Source: Klebsormidium nitens (lineage: Eukaryota > Streptophyta > Klebsormidiophyceae > Klebsormidiales > Klebsormidiaceae). From it: a stretch of 64,000 nt of DNA. Position numbers and translations under genes: made by a program. The stretch is from NCBI GenBank assembly GCA_000708835.1, contig DF236964.1:310001-374000 (forward strand), in the 5' to 3' direction. This document shows positions 44,707 through 56,308 of this stretch, in pieces; position 1 is the stretch's first letter, and each line of letters begins with the position of its first letter. The notes below the pieces were generated by a model that was not told where the DNA came from, did no database searches, and worked only from the letters and a program-made list of their open reading frames with translations.

Positions 44707-47700
44707 GTCGTTTGATTAGAGAGTCATATGTCCGTAGAGTTTTGTTTTGCTCATTGGGCAATATTTATAGAAAGACCCTGCTCTTGCGTTGAGATGCCCG
44801 ATTCCTGATTGTTTGGAGGTTTCGAGACCCATTAATTGGATGTGAGTGTTTGCAGTCAAGTGTGTACTTGGTTCGTCCAAGTAATACAGATTCAAACGTT
44901 CAAAATTGCAATTATATGCAGGTGATTGATTGTGGCTTTGGACACGTCGTACAAAGATAGGATGAACGGGAGGGACATCCTTAAACGGTAGATCATTCTC
45001 AATGTTTTGTACCGAGGAAATTATCGACGTTTCATAGTCAAAATACAGAGTCACATATTGATCATAGTATTCAAAGGCAATCATTGAACACAATAGGATC
45101 ACTTGAGCCAGCTTGACGAGGTCAAAAGGCCGGGGTCCATTTAGGCGTCTAGTTTATATAACCTCCCAACAGTTCTTTAATCTGCCGGCCTGAGTGGACC
45201 GTTCAACTTAAGTGCCATTGAAAGGTCATGCATTTTGACGTCACTCTTCAACGAGATTGCAGTTGACAATTTTGCGACGGCTTCCCAGGTTATAAAGTCG
45301 ATATATACCGCCCATTTGTTATCAAAGAGAAACCGCTTTCCGATGGATGAAAACACCAAGTTTGCGGACGTACCCATGCGCCATCCCGACGCAGTCAGTG
45401 ATGCCACGTCCGTGACAGACTCGGCCCGATTGGCTTTACTCTCGATCAACTCACTCGTCCAGCGCTCTCACGATATATATTTACGTTACCGCAGATAGCC
45501 AAGCGCGCGGGTTCTTTCAGCATGCCACGTTCTTACCTATATGTGCATGGCACATGCGCAACTGAACCTTCACTGGCATGTGGCGGCGAGTAAGTGCTCC
45601 ATCAAGCTAGCCTCCGACACGAGTGATCGAGCCAGCTGGTCTTATTATTTCACCATCCATTGATTCTCTCATATGTTTACGGCGTCGCACTCTTGCTGGG
45701 CTGGCTGCACATTGGTTTTGGAAGCTGTAGGAAAACGACAGACTCATTGGCGTTCCGGAGGCTTCTTGTTAATTGCCGCTCATATTTCTGTGGCTGTGCT
45801 TTGACTGGCATGTCCCATCTGGAACGTTCTCTGAGGCAACTCTTGAAGGTAGGCGGCCTTCTGATCTGGTAACAAGTTCTCACCGGAACAACTTCGTGGG
45901 CTGCGGCGTCAACGTCTCAATCTTCCGACGGAAGTGCTTTACCATGATTTTACGAATAGACTTTGTTGTAATTCGCCCTTTTGACGAGGCTGCGCAGCGT
46001 GTGAAAGCCCGTTTCGGCAAGCGGGCCGAATTCGAAGAGAACTGAATCTTGTCGACCCAGCTGCTAAAGACGCTCACAAGACTAAAGAGGGACCTCCAAC
46101 GAAAAGTTTTGGTTTTGCTAAGCCGCACTGTTATCTGACGTTGTCTTCCTTGCAATTGCCCATATACGTGTCCCTTCACGTGCTGCGGGTGTCGAGGAGC
46201 TCGCGTCATTGCTTGCATGAAAGGCCGTCTGTTGAGCTCAATCCCCTTCATCTTTGGTCTTAGACGCGAAACTCGCTGCCACTGGGCGGTCCCTTCGCCG
46301 CACACGGTAGCCATCAGTTAATCGCTTCTTCTTTTGATCTGAAAAAGGACGAGGATAGTGTCAACAAGCTCCGTGGAGGACCCTCCCTCACGACTGATCA
46401 ATACAGACTGGCCAAAGCAGCCGGCCGCGACCTGCTTACTTCAAACGGCAAACGAAGGTAAGTTCGCGCTAGCGTACCGCGCTGATGGTGTGGTGCGAGG
46501 CTGTGTTGCGCAATGACTTTCACGTGGATCGTACTTTCAACACCTCCGCGCTTAAAGTCACGGATGTTGGCGAGGACAATCAGCTGCACTGTGGCCAGCC
46601 GGCGCCCACACTGGTGGTATCGTTGGGATTCAGTGCTGAGCCGGAATTAATTGTACGTCCACTACTACCGTTGCAACTCTTCGCGGTCGACCTGTAGCGA
46701 CTCTCTTAAGCAGACGTTTGTGTGAACGTTGGGCAGTGATCTCAGAGACGATCTGGTCATATCGCTGGGCCACACAGGTCCGACTCTCGAACCAATGAGC
46801 CGCCCGCGCGTGTCCGCTATTATGTATTCCTCATGTCCGTCTACGCGTTGTTCAATCCTCTAGGCTAAGATCTTTCGAACCTATTAGTCAGAAATGGGCA
46901 AGGACTTGGAGAATCCTGCAGCATACTGAGCGCATCAAGTTCAATCTCCTGCCTCCTGGCAGCGCGGTCTGCCACCCGATGACGGCAGATGAACCCGTTC
47001 AAGGTCGGGCGAGCTACATACCACCCACCCACATTTCCTGCGCGGATGACCATATGAGGCTTAAATGCGACTGCGAACTTGAGTGCAGGCCCGTGACAGT
47101 GCAGAAGACTGTGTAACAAGTGATCTGGTGTTCGGCAATTGAGCGCACCAGTGCGCTTCGCTTAGGCATTACAAGCCTCTCCATTTGCAGTCTCTGCTAA
47201 TCTCCGTCGCTTCATGCGGCATATTTAAGCCCTGATGTAGCTGTCCGAATCCTTCTCTCGTTTTCCGAGCAACTTTCTGATCTTTCGGCAATCTTACACA
47301 ATTTTGGAACCTGCGGCTCGAAGCATCTTCAAATCAGGTTGGAACACTCCCCCTAATCGCATCCGTTACAGAATTATCGACTTCCATTGCATTGTCGACG
47401 TCGTGCGCCCACCCCGCAACTTTCCTTTGCAAGGTTGGTAGTACCGCGTACGATCTGCTAGCAGATCACATGTACGACTCTCAACCTGGCGGCACGTGCA
47501 GAGCGTCTGGCAGTCGCTTTAGCCCCGGCGTTGAGCACAACATCTAAGTTGAGAGGTTGGGTTGAATGACCCGTCAACCTGTTGAGTTCTGTGGCCGGTC
47601 GCTCCAACATGCAGATGATGACCCTTGGTGCTACTACAGCTGGCATGTTTCAGGCCCCTTGTAACCACGTTGTGGGCTGACGTCACTTCGAAGGTGGCAG

Positions 47701-49929
47701 ACGCCTTGATTTGGAATTTCGGACGATAGGCGCTTCAAGGCGCCATGTCTGAACCCTTTGGGAAGGACGCAAGTCTGTGCAGCGGACTTGTCGAGGTCTC
47801 CTATCTCATCAACCCGAGGGGAAAAGATCTTCTTCGTGATTACCTTCGTGTTTGCAGGTTTTTGAATCGACCTTGACGTGGGATTTGAGAAGCTTGCAGA
47901 TATGACTTTTTGGTTCAGTTTTTTATAGATAAGTTGGAATGGACTAATGCTTGCACGGCCCGCATCTTTACTTCCGCTTGTCATTCAAGTCTTTTTATCA
48001 CAGTTTCCTTCGACGTTCTTTTCCCGGCCCCCGGAGCGCCAACACAGGCGCCCTTCTGATCATCTTCCTCTTTCCTAAGCGCAAGCTCCAGAAAGAATAC
48101 CATTTCAGGATCTCCTCCCGTGCGAGAAGTTATCAGCTTTGCCCTTGAGGATTTCAGACATGGTGACTCACAAGTACGGGTAAACGGAAGCCTTTTCAAC
48201 CGCCGAGGCAAGAAAGCATCTTGTTTGGGCCCAATAAACTCTGTACTCTTCGACTCCGGTTTCTAGCTCTTTAACAACGAATAGGACAATGGTCTTCCCA
48301 CACTAGTCTTGCGTTTATGCCACTCTGTGTGGCTCCTGCTTTTGGAGTGGAACTTTCCGTGTCCAAGTGGTTGATGGCTATGCCGTAAATTGATAGTGAA
48401 TGTGCGCGCGCGCGGCCCTCATTTTTGAGGTAGTATTTTCCAAGTGCTTCGAAATCCAGGTACGTAGATGCGTGGCTAGGACAATTGCATCTGAGAGATT
48501 GTGCTCAATGGTGGACAACACGTACTGCAGTACTGCAGTGCTCAGCTGAGTCGCACGCATCGCTTTCGACATGTTAGCGAGCAGGCTTTCTGATCGTGGG
48601 CTCCCCGGATCCGGCAAGAATCTTGATGGATTTGCAGAGTGTCAAAGTCGGAAGCTTCAAATAATTTCCGCATTGCTTCAAGAAAGCTAAGCTTCGATGA
48701 TTCTGAAAAGGACTAGCTGTAATTGATACAAGAAAGCGTGTCCCGCCCAGCTGTTTCGAAAGCCCACTAAGAGGATTTTTGCATTTGTGGATACTGGCTC
48801 CTCGGATCTGCTGCAATGAAAGTAAAACAAGCTCAGCGGTCTTTTCGTTGCACAGCTTGCGGACGTTTATGTCTCGCGTCTGGACATGCATGACAAATCA
48901 TTACGTCCTCGCCCGTCCCTTCGAATAGAGTTCCTCGAAATCATCATCAAGGCAGCGGCCCAGAATGATTGAAACTACGAGACAACGAGTACGAACTTGT
49001 AGCCACGTCCCATTAATTCTGTCATCAGGACTTTGTGTGACCATCGGGTTATTACTTTGGTTCTGTGACATCGGGCTATGATCGGTAGCAATCTAGTCAT
49101 TCGCTGGCCCTTACGGTCGTCATAGGAAGGTCGCTAATAAGCCGCCGGCCTGCTTTCTCTTAAGACGTAAGTTCTTGTCTGTCGAACGAGTAAGTTTATC
49201 TCGTTCTCCGACGATTGGCCGGGAAAAGCTCTCAGACTAGCTCATTGCGTCTCTACAAACTCACAGCCCATTCCTGGATTGAATAAGGGGCCACGGGCCA
49301 AGGTGATACCGCGTTCGAAACTTCCCCTGGCCTTACTCTTCCATACTAGTCAAATTTCCCTTCCCGTCACGGCCGGTCTGCAGTATAAGAGTAAAGGCAC
49401 CCGGTCGAGAACATTCCGGTAGCGTCTAGCGGCGCAATCTACCCCTCGCTTACTTTATACGACCCCTCTCAGGTGCACCTCGTGGATTGAGAGGGAAAGC
49501 CATATATCTGCAGCCAAAATAATGTGGCCAAATGATCCTAGGGATTCAAGCCGCTAGGCTTCGAGTTGAGCTGCCTCGAGTGGCCCGATATGGTGAAAAG
49601 CAAGGCGGCGATCTGGATCGGCTGAATTTTATGTCCCTGAGTCTCACCAGCAGGCGTCTCAGTCAAGCTTTGACATTCTCAGTCAAGTAATGATGGCCAA
49701 GACGAGGCCACCGCAGTGAGCAACACCGTCACCTGTGCAGCTCATGTATCCTACTCTTATTTAGAGCAGAAATTTTGTGACTTCCCCGGCTTACTTTGGC
49801 CACCAGCGCTCCATGTGGGCATTCGTTACATAAACTGCCACGTCGTCGCTTGCAGCTTAGTGGCCGTTTCAAAGAACTTCCTAGATCTATTTTTTGAGAG
49901 AATCAAGATCCAAACATAGCAAGATTTCG
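44707..49929. other. Gene-poor intergenic DNA
   Basis: No exon of a recognised family. The 46,577-46,610 block matches 29,187-29,220. Open frames of 128 codons (44,716-45,102, minus) and 144 codons (45,880-46,314, minus) have no recognisable features. A (GC)n run sits near 48,400-48,412. Confidence 0.5.
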
Positions 49930-50420
49930 GCCCGCCTGGCAATGATTGCACCGCAGAATCCTGGGGCGGACTCGAGCGCCCGGGAGACTATGGTTTGCAT
50001 GCGGGTCCAAAAGAGCCAGAAGACCGGCAAAAGACGTCGGTGTAACGGGCCAAACATGAAGTCCGTCCACCAGACAGGCTGGCTCGAGATCTGCCAGAGA
50101 CGCTCTGGCGAATCCAAGAAATTGACTTCACGAGCTAGCACACGGGTGCTTGCGTCGGCAAAAGTTTGACTCAATCGATCGGTCCAGGTCCGCCATCCAT
50201 GCCTCCGATGGCCCTCCAGATCTGGGCCGCTCGGTACCTTTAGAGACTTTTCCTTCGTCTACTTAACGACGTTTTTCATTATATAAAATGTGAATTGCAG
50301 TTGACAAGGAGGGAGACGCGTGCGTGAGAAGGGCTGTGCTCGACCATATGGTACGTTCATGTAGGAATCCGAATTCGAGATCGAGACTACTGGGCAGATG
50401 ACGACTTTGACGATTGATTA
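49930..50420. repeat. Diverged satellite monomer
   Basis: Landmark 2 (GGCCCGCCTGGCAATGATTG, CACCGCAGAATCCTGG) is at about 49,930 and landmark 1 (GGAGGGAGACGCG then TGCGTGAGAAGG) at about 50,306. In between are AAGACGTC, CCACCAGACAG, CACGAGCTAGCACACGGGTG and CTTGCG blocks in the same order as in the 33-35 kb monomers. This is the farthest well-preserved copy, about 15 kb from the core array. Confidence 0.75.
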
Positions 50421-53400
50421 GTAGCCGAGTTGCCAGATTTTCTACTCTCGGCTAAATGAAACGGCGCGGACTGAGCACTACATGACGTCTTGCTGATTGT
50501 TAGAACAATGTTCGCCACGCCAAAAAGTCTGTGTATCTGGGATCAAACGGCGGTTACAACTCCATTTGAACCCAGGCCAATGTTCAGAGGGACAAGTTCG
50601 TATGCTTGAGTCAATCTATAAGAGATTACCGAGGCGGAAGTACGTTGATCTCTGAACGGACTCTATGTATATCTGCTTGATCGAGCGGTAGTATCTTGAA
50701 CCGACATACCACTCGTCAAGATTTGCGCACTTTGGGGCGGACTGTGCCCACGAAAGCAAGCAACGTCGCTTTATGTGCCACAGTGCATTCACTGGCAGCC
50801 TCACTTCAAGAGACAAGACTTTAACATATCTTTGTACAAATTATAACCACCGTCAGATGACCAAAACCACTTGCCTCAACTTTCTTTAGAACATTGCGCT
50901 CATGCGAAGTTTTTGGCCACCCCAAGGCACGTTAGGCGCGCCTTATATATAGGGCAGTAGTGACTCTCGAAGCCCCGAAAATTTCCTGTCTGCGACTCCC
51001 AAGCTCCCTCGTGCCTGAACAGGGTTTGGAATCCTAATATTTCGGGCTTTTGAAGCAAGCTAGAACTTCTACAGATCTATGTAACGATGCGCAAGTGAGG
51101 TTAGATGCTGCTGACGCCTTCCTTTCAGCGGGAGCATCGAAACGGGGCTCACCAGCGAGAGTTAGCCCCGTTCTACTCTTTTCGTTTCAGATTCTGTCGT
51201 AGGACGAGAAGCGGAAGTCCGAGTCAAGCCAGTGCTTACTTGCCGCGCAAGACCACACTTGCCGCACTGCGCCCACTTATTGAGCAGAACACGTTTCGGC
51301 TTCACCAATTTGCATGAAATGTTGCAGAAACGTCGTCCTCAGTTCTCCTTAGATGCTCACGTTAAACGTGCTCGTGTTGGTGGCTGGCTTCATCCCTCAT
51401 CATCCTTGGGCACTCGAAGTACGTCACGGGCTTGAATAGATCCTGGCAAGAAGAGGCATAATCCTGACTGGCCAGAGGTGGGACGAAGTACGTGAGCCAG
51501 TTCTTCACATGCTCTTTTTTTCCTGTTTCGTCGCCCATCCAGAAAGAGGGCGGGTAGCGTAGAACAAAGTGCAGAGTTCACTGAATACATCCCGCGGCAA
51601 GGTATCCACTTGCCTTGCCCCACTTCGGGTGAACCTATCTCAACTTTTGCTTCGACTGAGCAGCCCCTACTACCATCTCGCCCCCCATGATTATCTTGGA
51701 GGCACTGATTTGACAGTGTATGGTCATCAGATTGATGGCCACGCTTCAAGGTCTCGAGACGAATGAGCCCCTGATTGCGTCCCTTTACATAAGTAGTTCT
51801 TGGAATTCTTTCCAGGAGTTTATCTTTGCCAAAGAGTTTATTTCAGACTCGAAATGAACCTCGCATTGACATGTACTAAGTGGCGCTGGGGCCAGTCGAA
51901 CACCACTGCTAAGTATGACTTGTTACCGAGAAATTTATATTCGCCGTTTAATCATCTAGCTCGATCTGACAGATCTGGTCTAGTCTCTGGTAAGCTCAAA
52001 AGATGTACAATCATGATTTAGGCAGCTTTCCGCTTCGCAACTGTTGGTCATAGCGTGTCGAAGCGGTTGACTAGGAAGGATCACTGGATAATCAGTGCAT
52101 CATCCTGACAGGTTACCGAAGCATGCGTCTCTTTTATTGTCGAAGTAAGCCCGCATTATTAACTGCGTCGACATGTCACTTGCAGAATCGTCCTTGACGC
52201 TTCCCGAATTCGAGCTGGGGATTCAGTTTGTGCATGATGCGAAGGCGCTTATTTCTTGAATACTCTCCTGTCCGAGTACCAGGAGGCGTTCTCGGCTTGG
52301 AAGTCCGGAACTTTCAAAAAGGAATTCCGGAACGAGCCGATTGACCGAGTTACGTCAACCTGGTTTCCAGTGCTCGACATCTTTCGATGTGTTCCCCGCT
52401 TGGCCAATCTCAGTCAACCACCAGAATCAGCGCTCCCCAGCCCCTTGTCAGGCGCGGCAGTGACGATGTACGCTGGGGTTCACCCACGCCAGGGATTCCG
52501 TACTGAGCCATGTGACGCACCTGTTTTCGTCATAGTCAGGCCGTTTTTTCCCATTGGGCACTCACGATTGACGAAAATAAGTTGCAGGGATCAAGACTTG
52601 CTTGACTTCTGCCTGTGCGCTTTATCATCAAAATTTCTGACCTAGCATGCCGTTTCTCTCCTTTTGGAGACCATTGCGGTAGAGCGGGTATTTTTTGCGC
52701 GCTTCGGAGCCGTGCGTCGCTCAAAATCTCTCCTTTCCCTCCGAAGTCCAGACCACACGTTCTTCCGACCTCAACTCCTCCATCCTCCGGCCGTTTGACG
52801 AAACCAGGCTGTCAGATTTCGCTTGCAGCGCAACATTTCTTTCTATTGTGAAAACACTGTCGAGTCCCTCAGTTCGCCTGGCCATGTAAGGCTGATCCGC
52901 TTCAATCAATTCGCCGGGAATGTTTGGGTTATTCTTCCCCGCCAGCGTGCAGGTGGATGTTTTCAAACCCTTTTAAATGGTTTGACGAAGAATCTTCCTT
53001 GGTGAGGGACCTGCACTGGTCTTCGAGGCTAGCAAAAAAAGTCCGAGATCAGATGGCAACGGGCTTCTGTCAACGCGGAGAATCCTTCTCCTGCAAATAC
53101 CGAACCACGTCCTGCTGGGCAATGACGCACTGCGCTTTGATCCAGACACAAGTTGGTCAATCAGGGGATTGTGTTGTCGCTGAGCCAGCGTCTTCCGGCC
53201 AGAAGACGTCCTTTGGAAGAAGTAGTTTTTCAAGCAGAGCGGCTCGAAGTGGTATTCTTCATGCAGACGGATGACTTGACCCCGAGAAAGTTTTGCTGCA
53301 GAGTTGAAGCGGCTGCGGCCGTAAGTAGTGAACCGCCCAAGTCGCGCTTGCGTACCCACACGCGCGCCTTTGCTATTGTTCCGCTTCGAGGAACAGGCGC

Positions 53401-55453
53401 GTTCAGATCGTGCACCCTGCATTAGAAACTTTGATCCAGATGCATGCTGCATCTTCAAGTCTGTTACCAACGCATTTCAGTACTTTCGGGCACTGCTTGG
53501 CCACCGCGGAATTGGAAGTGTGGAAGCAAAAATGATTTCTTGAATAATCTATTGCAATCTGACCGTTTAGATTCGACCTTCCACCTTTCTGAGCGGCTCT
53601 ACATCATGCGGCAGACGTGCGAGACACCAGCACGCGCGCTTTGTCGTGACCGGCGTTCGGTGTCCATTTACGCATGGACACCATTCTGCATGGCGACTTG
53701 AATGGCGGGTTCAATCTGGAGGTATTTCAGGCAACTGTGTCGGCGACCTGAAAGTAGTAAGTCTCGCAAACTGGTGGCATTGTGAAGCGCTGCAACGATT
53801 GGTGTTCGGCCCTTATCTGTCGCTGCTTGGGGATCCGGCCACCCGCGTTCTCTTTGTTGCATCAAGAGCAATCAAAAATTCGAGCCGTCCAATACAGCAA
53901 CACTTACCGTCATGAGAGGTGCAGTTCATCGGGCAAACCCCGAGGACTGTAGGGTGCCCCGTACAGCCGCCGCATGAGCCGCCGAGTGCACGACCCGCAA
54001 GAGTGTACATCTGTTTCTGGTCTTCTCGACAGGGTCAGTTTTCTGCGCTCACAAGCGGTCTTTGCCGCAAGCGTGTGCCAAGCAGCGGTTGTTGAGGGCC
54101 CGCAAATGTTAGAAAGAAGTATACGGCCGACGTGGTTGCCGGCAGAAATAAAACATGCATCACAAGCAACATTATCCTATATCTGCGTCCAACTTATGAG
54201 AGCAGTTTTCAGCATTCACGCCTAGCTTTATTGCCACGTGTCATCTGGTTTGGAGCTAAACTTCAAGTGGGGGTGATGCAAGGGCCCTTGATCGGACTGT
54301 GAGCTCTGAAGTACTACAGCTCACTTGTTCATAGCCCTGGAAGCCCCAGAATGGGAGCCGACCGGTCTCTGCCTTCGCCTCGTCTGCATTGGGATGCCAT
54401 TGCGGACTTTGCTGGGTGAATGTCCAAACGAGCTCAGCTTCACGGGCCCGTACGTCTTCTGATCGTCTGCCCATGAAGCGTTCAGTATCGACACCCAATC
54501 CAATTGCTTCGTTGACGACTTTCCTTTCGCCGCCAAAAGGAAATGAATGAAACGTTAGCAGGGGTTGTATACATTGGACGGATGAAGTCAATGATATCGA
54601 AATTACTCGCGAGTAGCTAGACCCATCAACGGCACAGTCTGCAAATGGGTCGTTCCTGGCCACGCGCAATACGCCTCATGATTTGACCAAGTCTGACGAT
54701 CCAGAAAGTAAGTTGTATTATAATGACCTGATCAATAGCCATTTATGCAAGGTCCTACTAATCCGGTCGACAGACTCTGCCAGCATTGCCGAGGCAGCAC
54801 TATCAGTAGAGCCAATCCTTGCGCTGAGTAGACGAGCGACTCTGCTCATGACGGAAAAATGATTTTCTGGCAACTCGATTTCGATGGTGGAATTTGTCAG
54901 CTTGGCGCGGAAAACCACTGGTGGGAGCGGCAAAGAAGACAACAGCCTCAGCTGTAAGGGACTGATCGGTCATGAGCTCCTCGGCAGCTCAAGTCCTGCT
55001 TCTCATCGGCGGTGCACGAGCCGTACCGGAACGTTTGGACTTTACAAGGCCCAGGACCAATATCTGATCATGAACCCGGATAAATATAAAGTACGACGGT
55101 AGATCAATTTAAAGGAGCCTATCGACTTGACTTTTGAAATGCAAGTAACGTGGCTCATATTTTACTGTCGTGATGGCTGCCTTGCTTTGATCTTGCAAAA
55201 ATATGATTGGCAGATTGGCTCAGTGGTTTTGAGGTCGTGTAAGAGAAGAAGAAGAGAAGACGACACCCTTTTTCCAGTGCTTACTACTTGATTACTTTGT
55301 ACTTATGAACATCATATATATTGCTGAATCGACACTGTTCACACGTATATGTCAGATCATCTTCATTATATAAAACGCATTGATCATGAACTCAGCCACG
55401 TCTTCACGTCTGCATAGTTGCAAGGAACTCGAACCTCCCATCTTCTTCCGCAG
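50420..55453. other. Gene-poor intergenic DNA
   Basis: No recognised exon apart from the one that follows. A weak satellite landmark 2 lies near 53,118 (GGGCAATGACGCACTGCG, then a CTTCCGGCCAG block). A TATATAAAA element at 55,367-55,375 lies 79 bp upstream of the KH-CCCH exon, but the exon's start is a splice acceptor, so a promoter role for it is unproven. Confidence 0.45.
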
Positions 55454-55677
55454 GTCACCCTCAAACCCAGTCCCGCTGACCCGAACAATCTGAAAGATGT
55501 CGACATTGAGGGGACGGGTGCCGCGGTGCAGTCGGCGGCGTCGCTGATCCAGCGCACTCTGGCGGATAAGCTGAACAACCCTGGGGGCAGCCGGCCGGGG
55601 GCGGGCGCGGCGTCGCCCTTCTTCAAGACGAGGATGTGCGAGAAGTTCATGCAGGGGGCGTGCACATTCGGGGACAA
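55454..55677 (+). CDS. Internal exon of a KH/CCCH zinc-finger RNA-binding protein (orphan exon)
   Basis: A GC-rich exon bounded by TTCCGCAG and GTAAGT encodes 74 residues plus two bases. The first half (DPNNLKDVDIEGT, then AVQSAASLIQRTL) resembles the end of a KH domain: the last strand and C-terminal helix. The second half, after a glycine/proline-rich spacer, is FFKTRMCEKFMQGACTFGDK, the first two cysteines of a C-x7-C-x5-C-x3-H finger whose third cysteine and histidine must come from the next exon. Plant proteins with the order CCCH-KH-CCCH bind RNA and show this same spacing (from memory). No partner exon was found upstream or in the 630 bp before the next gene's start. It is therefore a fragment, or part of a gene with far-away exons. 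The frame and splice sites are intact. Confidence 0.7.
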
Positions 55678-56308
55678 GTAAGTTCATCTACATGTATCCT
55701 TTCTGTTTACAATTTCTCGGATCGAAAACCCACTGGACGCGCTTCGTAACATGCATTTCGTGTCCAGAGTCCTGGGACAACGAGTTCTTGTTTGGGGTCG
55801 ATGATCTTAGATAAATACTTGGCTGCCCACGCAACACGTTAGATGCACGCAAAATCCCGACGTAGGCGCAATAACTGAGTGTGCCTTGAAAATGCGATCC
55901 TAAGTTCCGGAAGCCCACGGACAGTACGTCGGTCAGGCTCGAGTGTCGTCCTCGAAAGGGGGAAGGGATCCCTCTGGGAGGCTAACGATGCTCGACCGTT
56001 CGATGTAGAGTAAGTTGCCGATTTCATCGATTTCATCATTTCAACGGCTCAAAGTACTACCTTGAGGACAACTGCTTCAAATTGTTTCATCACACTAGTT
56101 CTCAGCCGCTTGGCAGCACAGCTGATTCTCTGCAGCGCCGGCTGCATCATGCCTTCAAAGGTCAGCTGCAGGAACAGAATTCTGCAAGCAACTAGCTGCT
56201 ATAGAACAGTTACCATTGAGAAGGTGCAAGAAGTGCTCCAGCCTTTTTGAAAAGTTGGAGCTGTGAGCTATCTGGCCTTTGGAGACTTTGAGTGCTCCTT
56301 TGCGGGGC
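55678..56308. other. Presumed promoter/5'UTR of the dioxygenase gene
   Basis: No CCCH continuation (no C-H-F-A-H exon) and no other exon was seen between the orphan zinc-finger exon and the ATG at 56,309. The reading frame of the next gene stays open upstream to about 56,279 without a better ATG. Confidence 0.4.
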
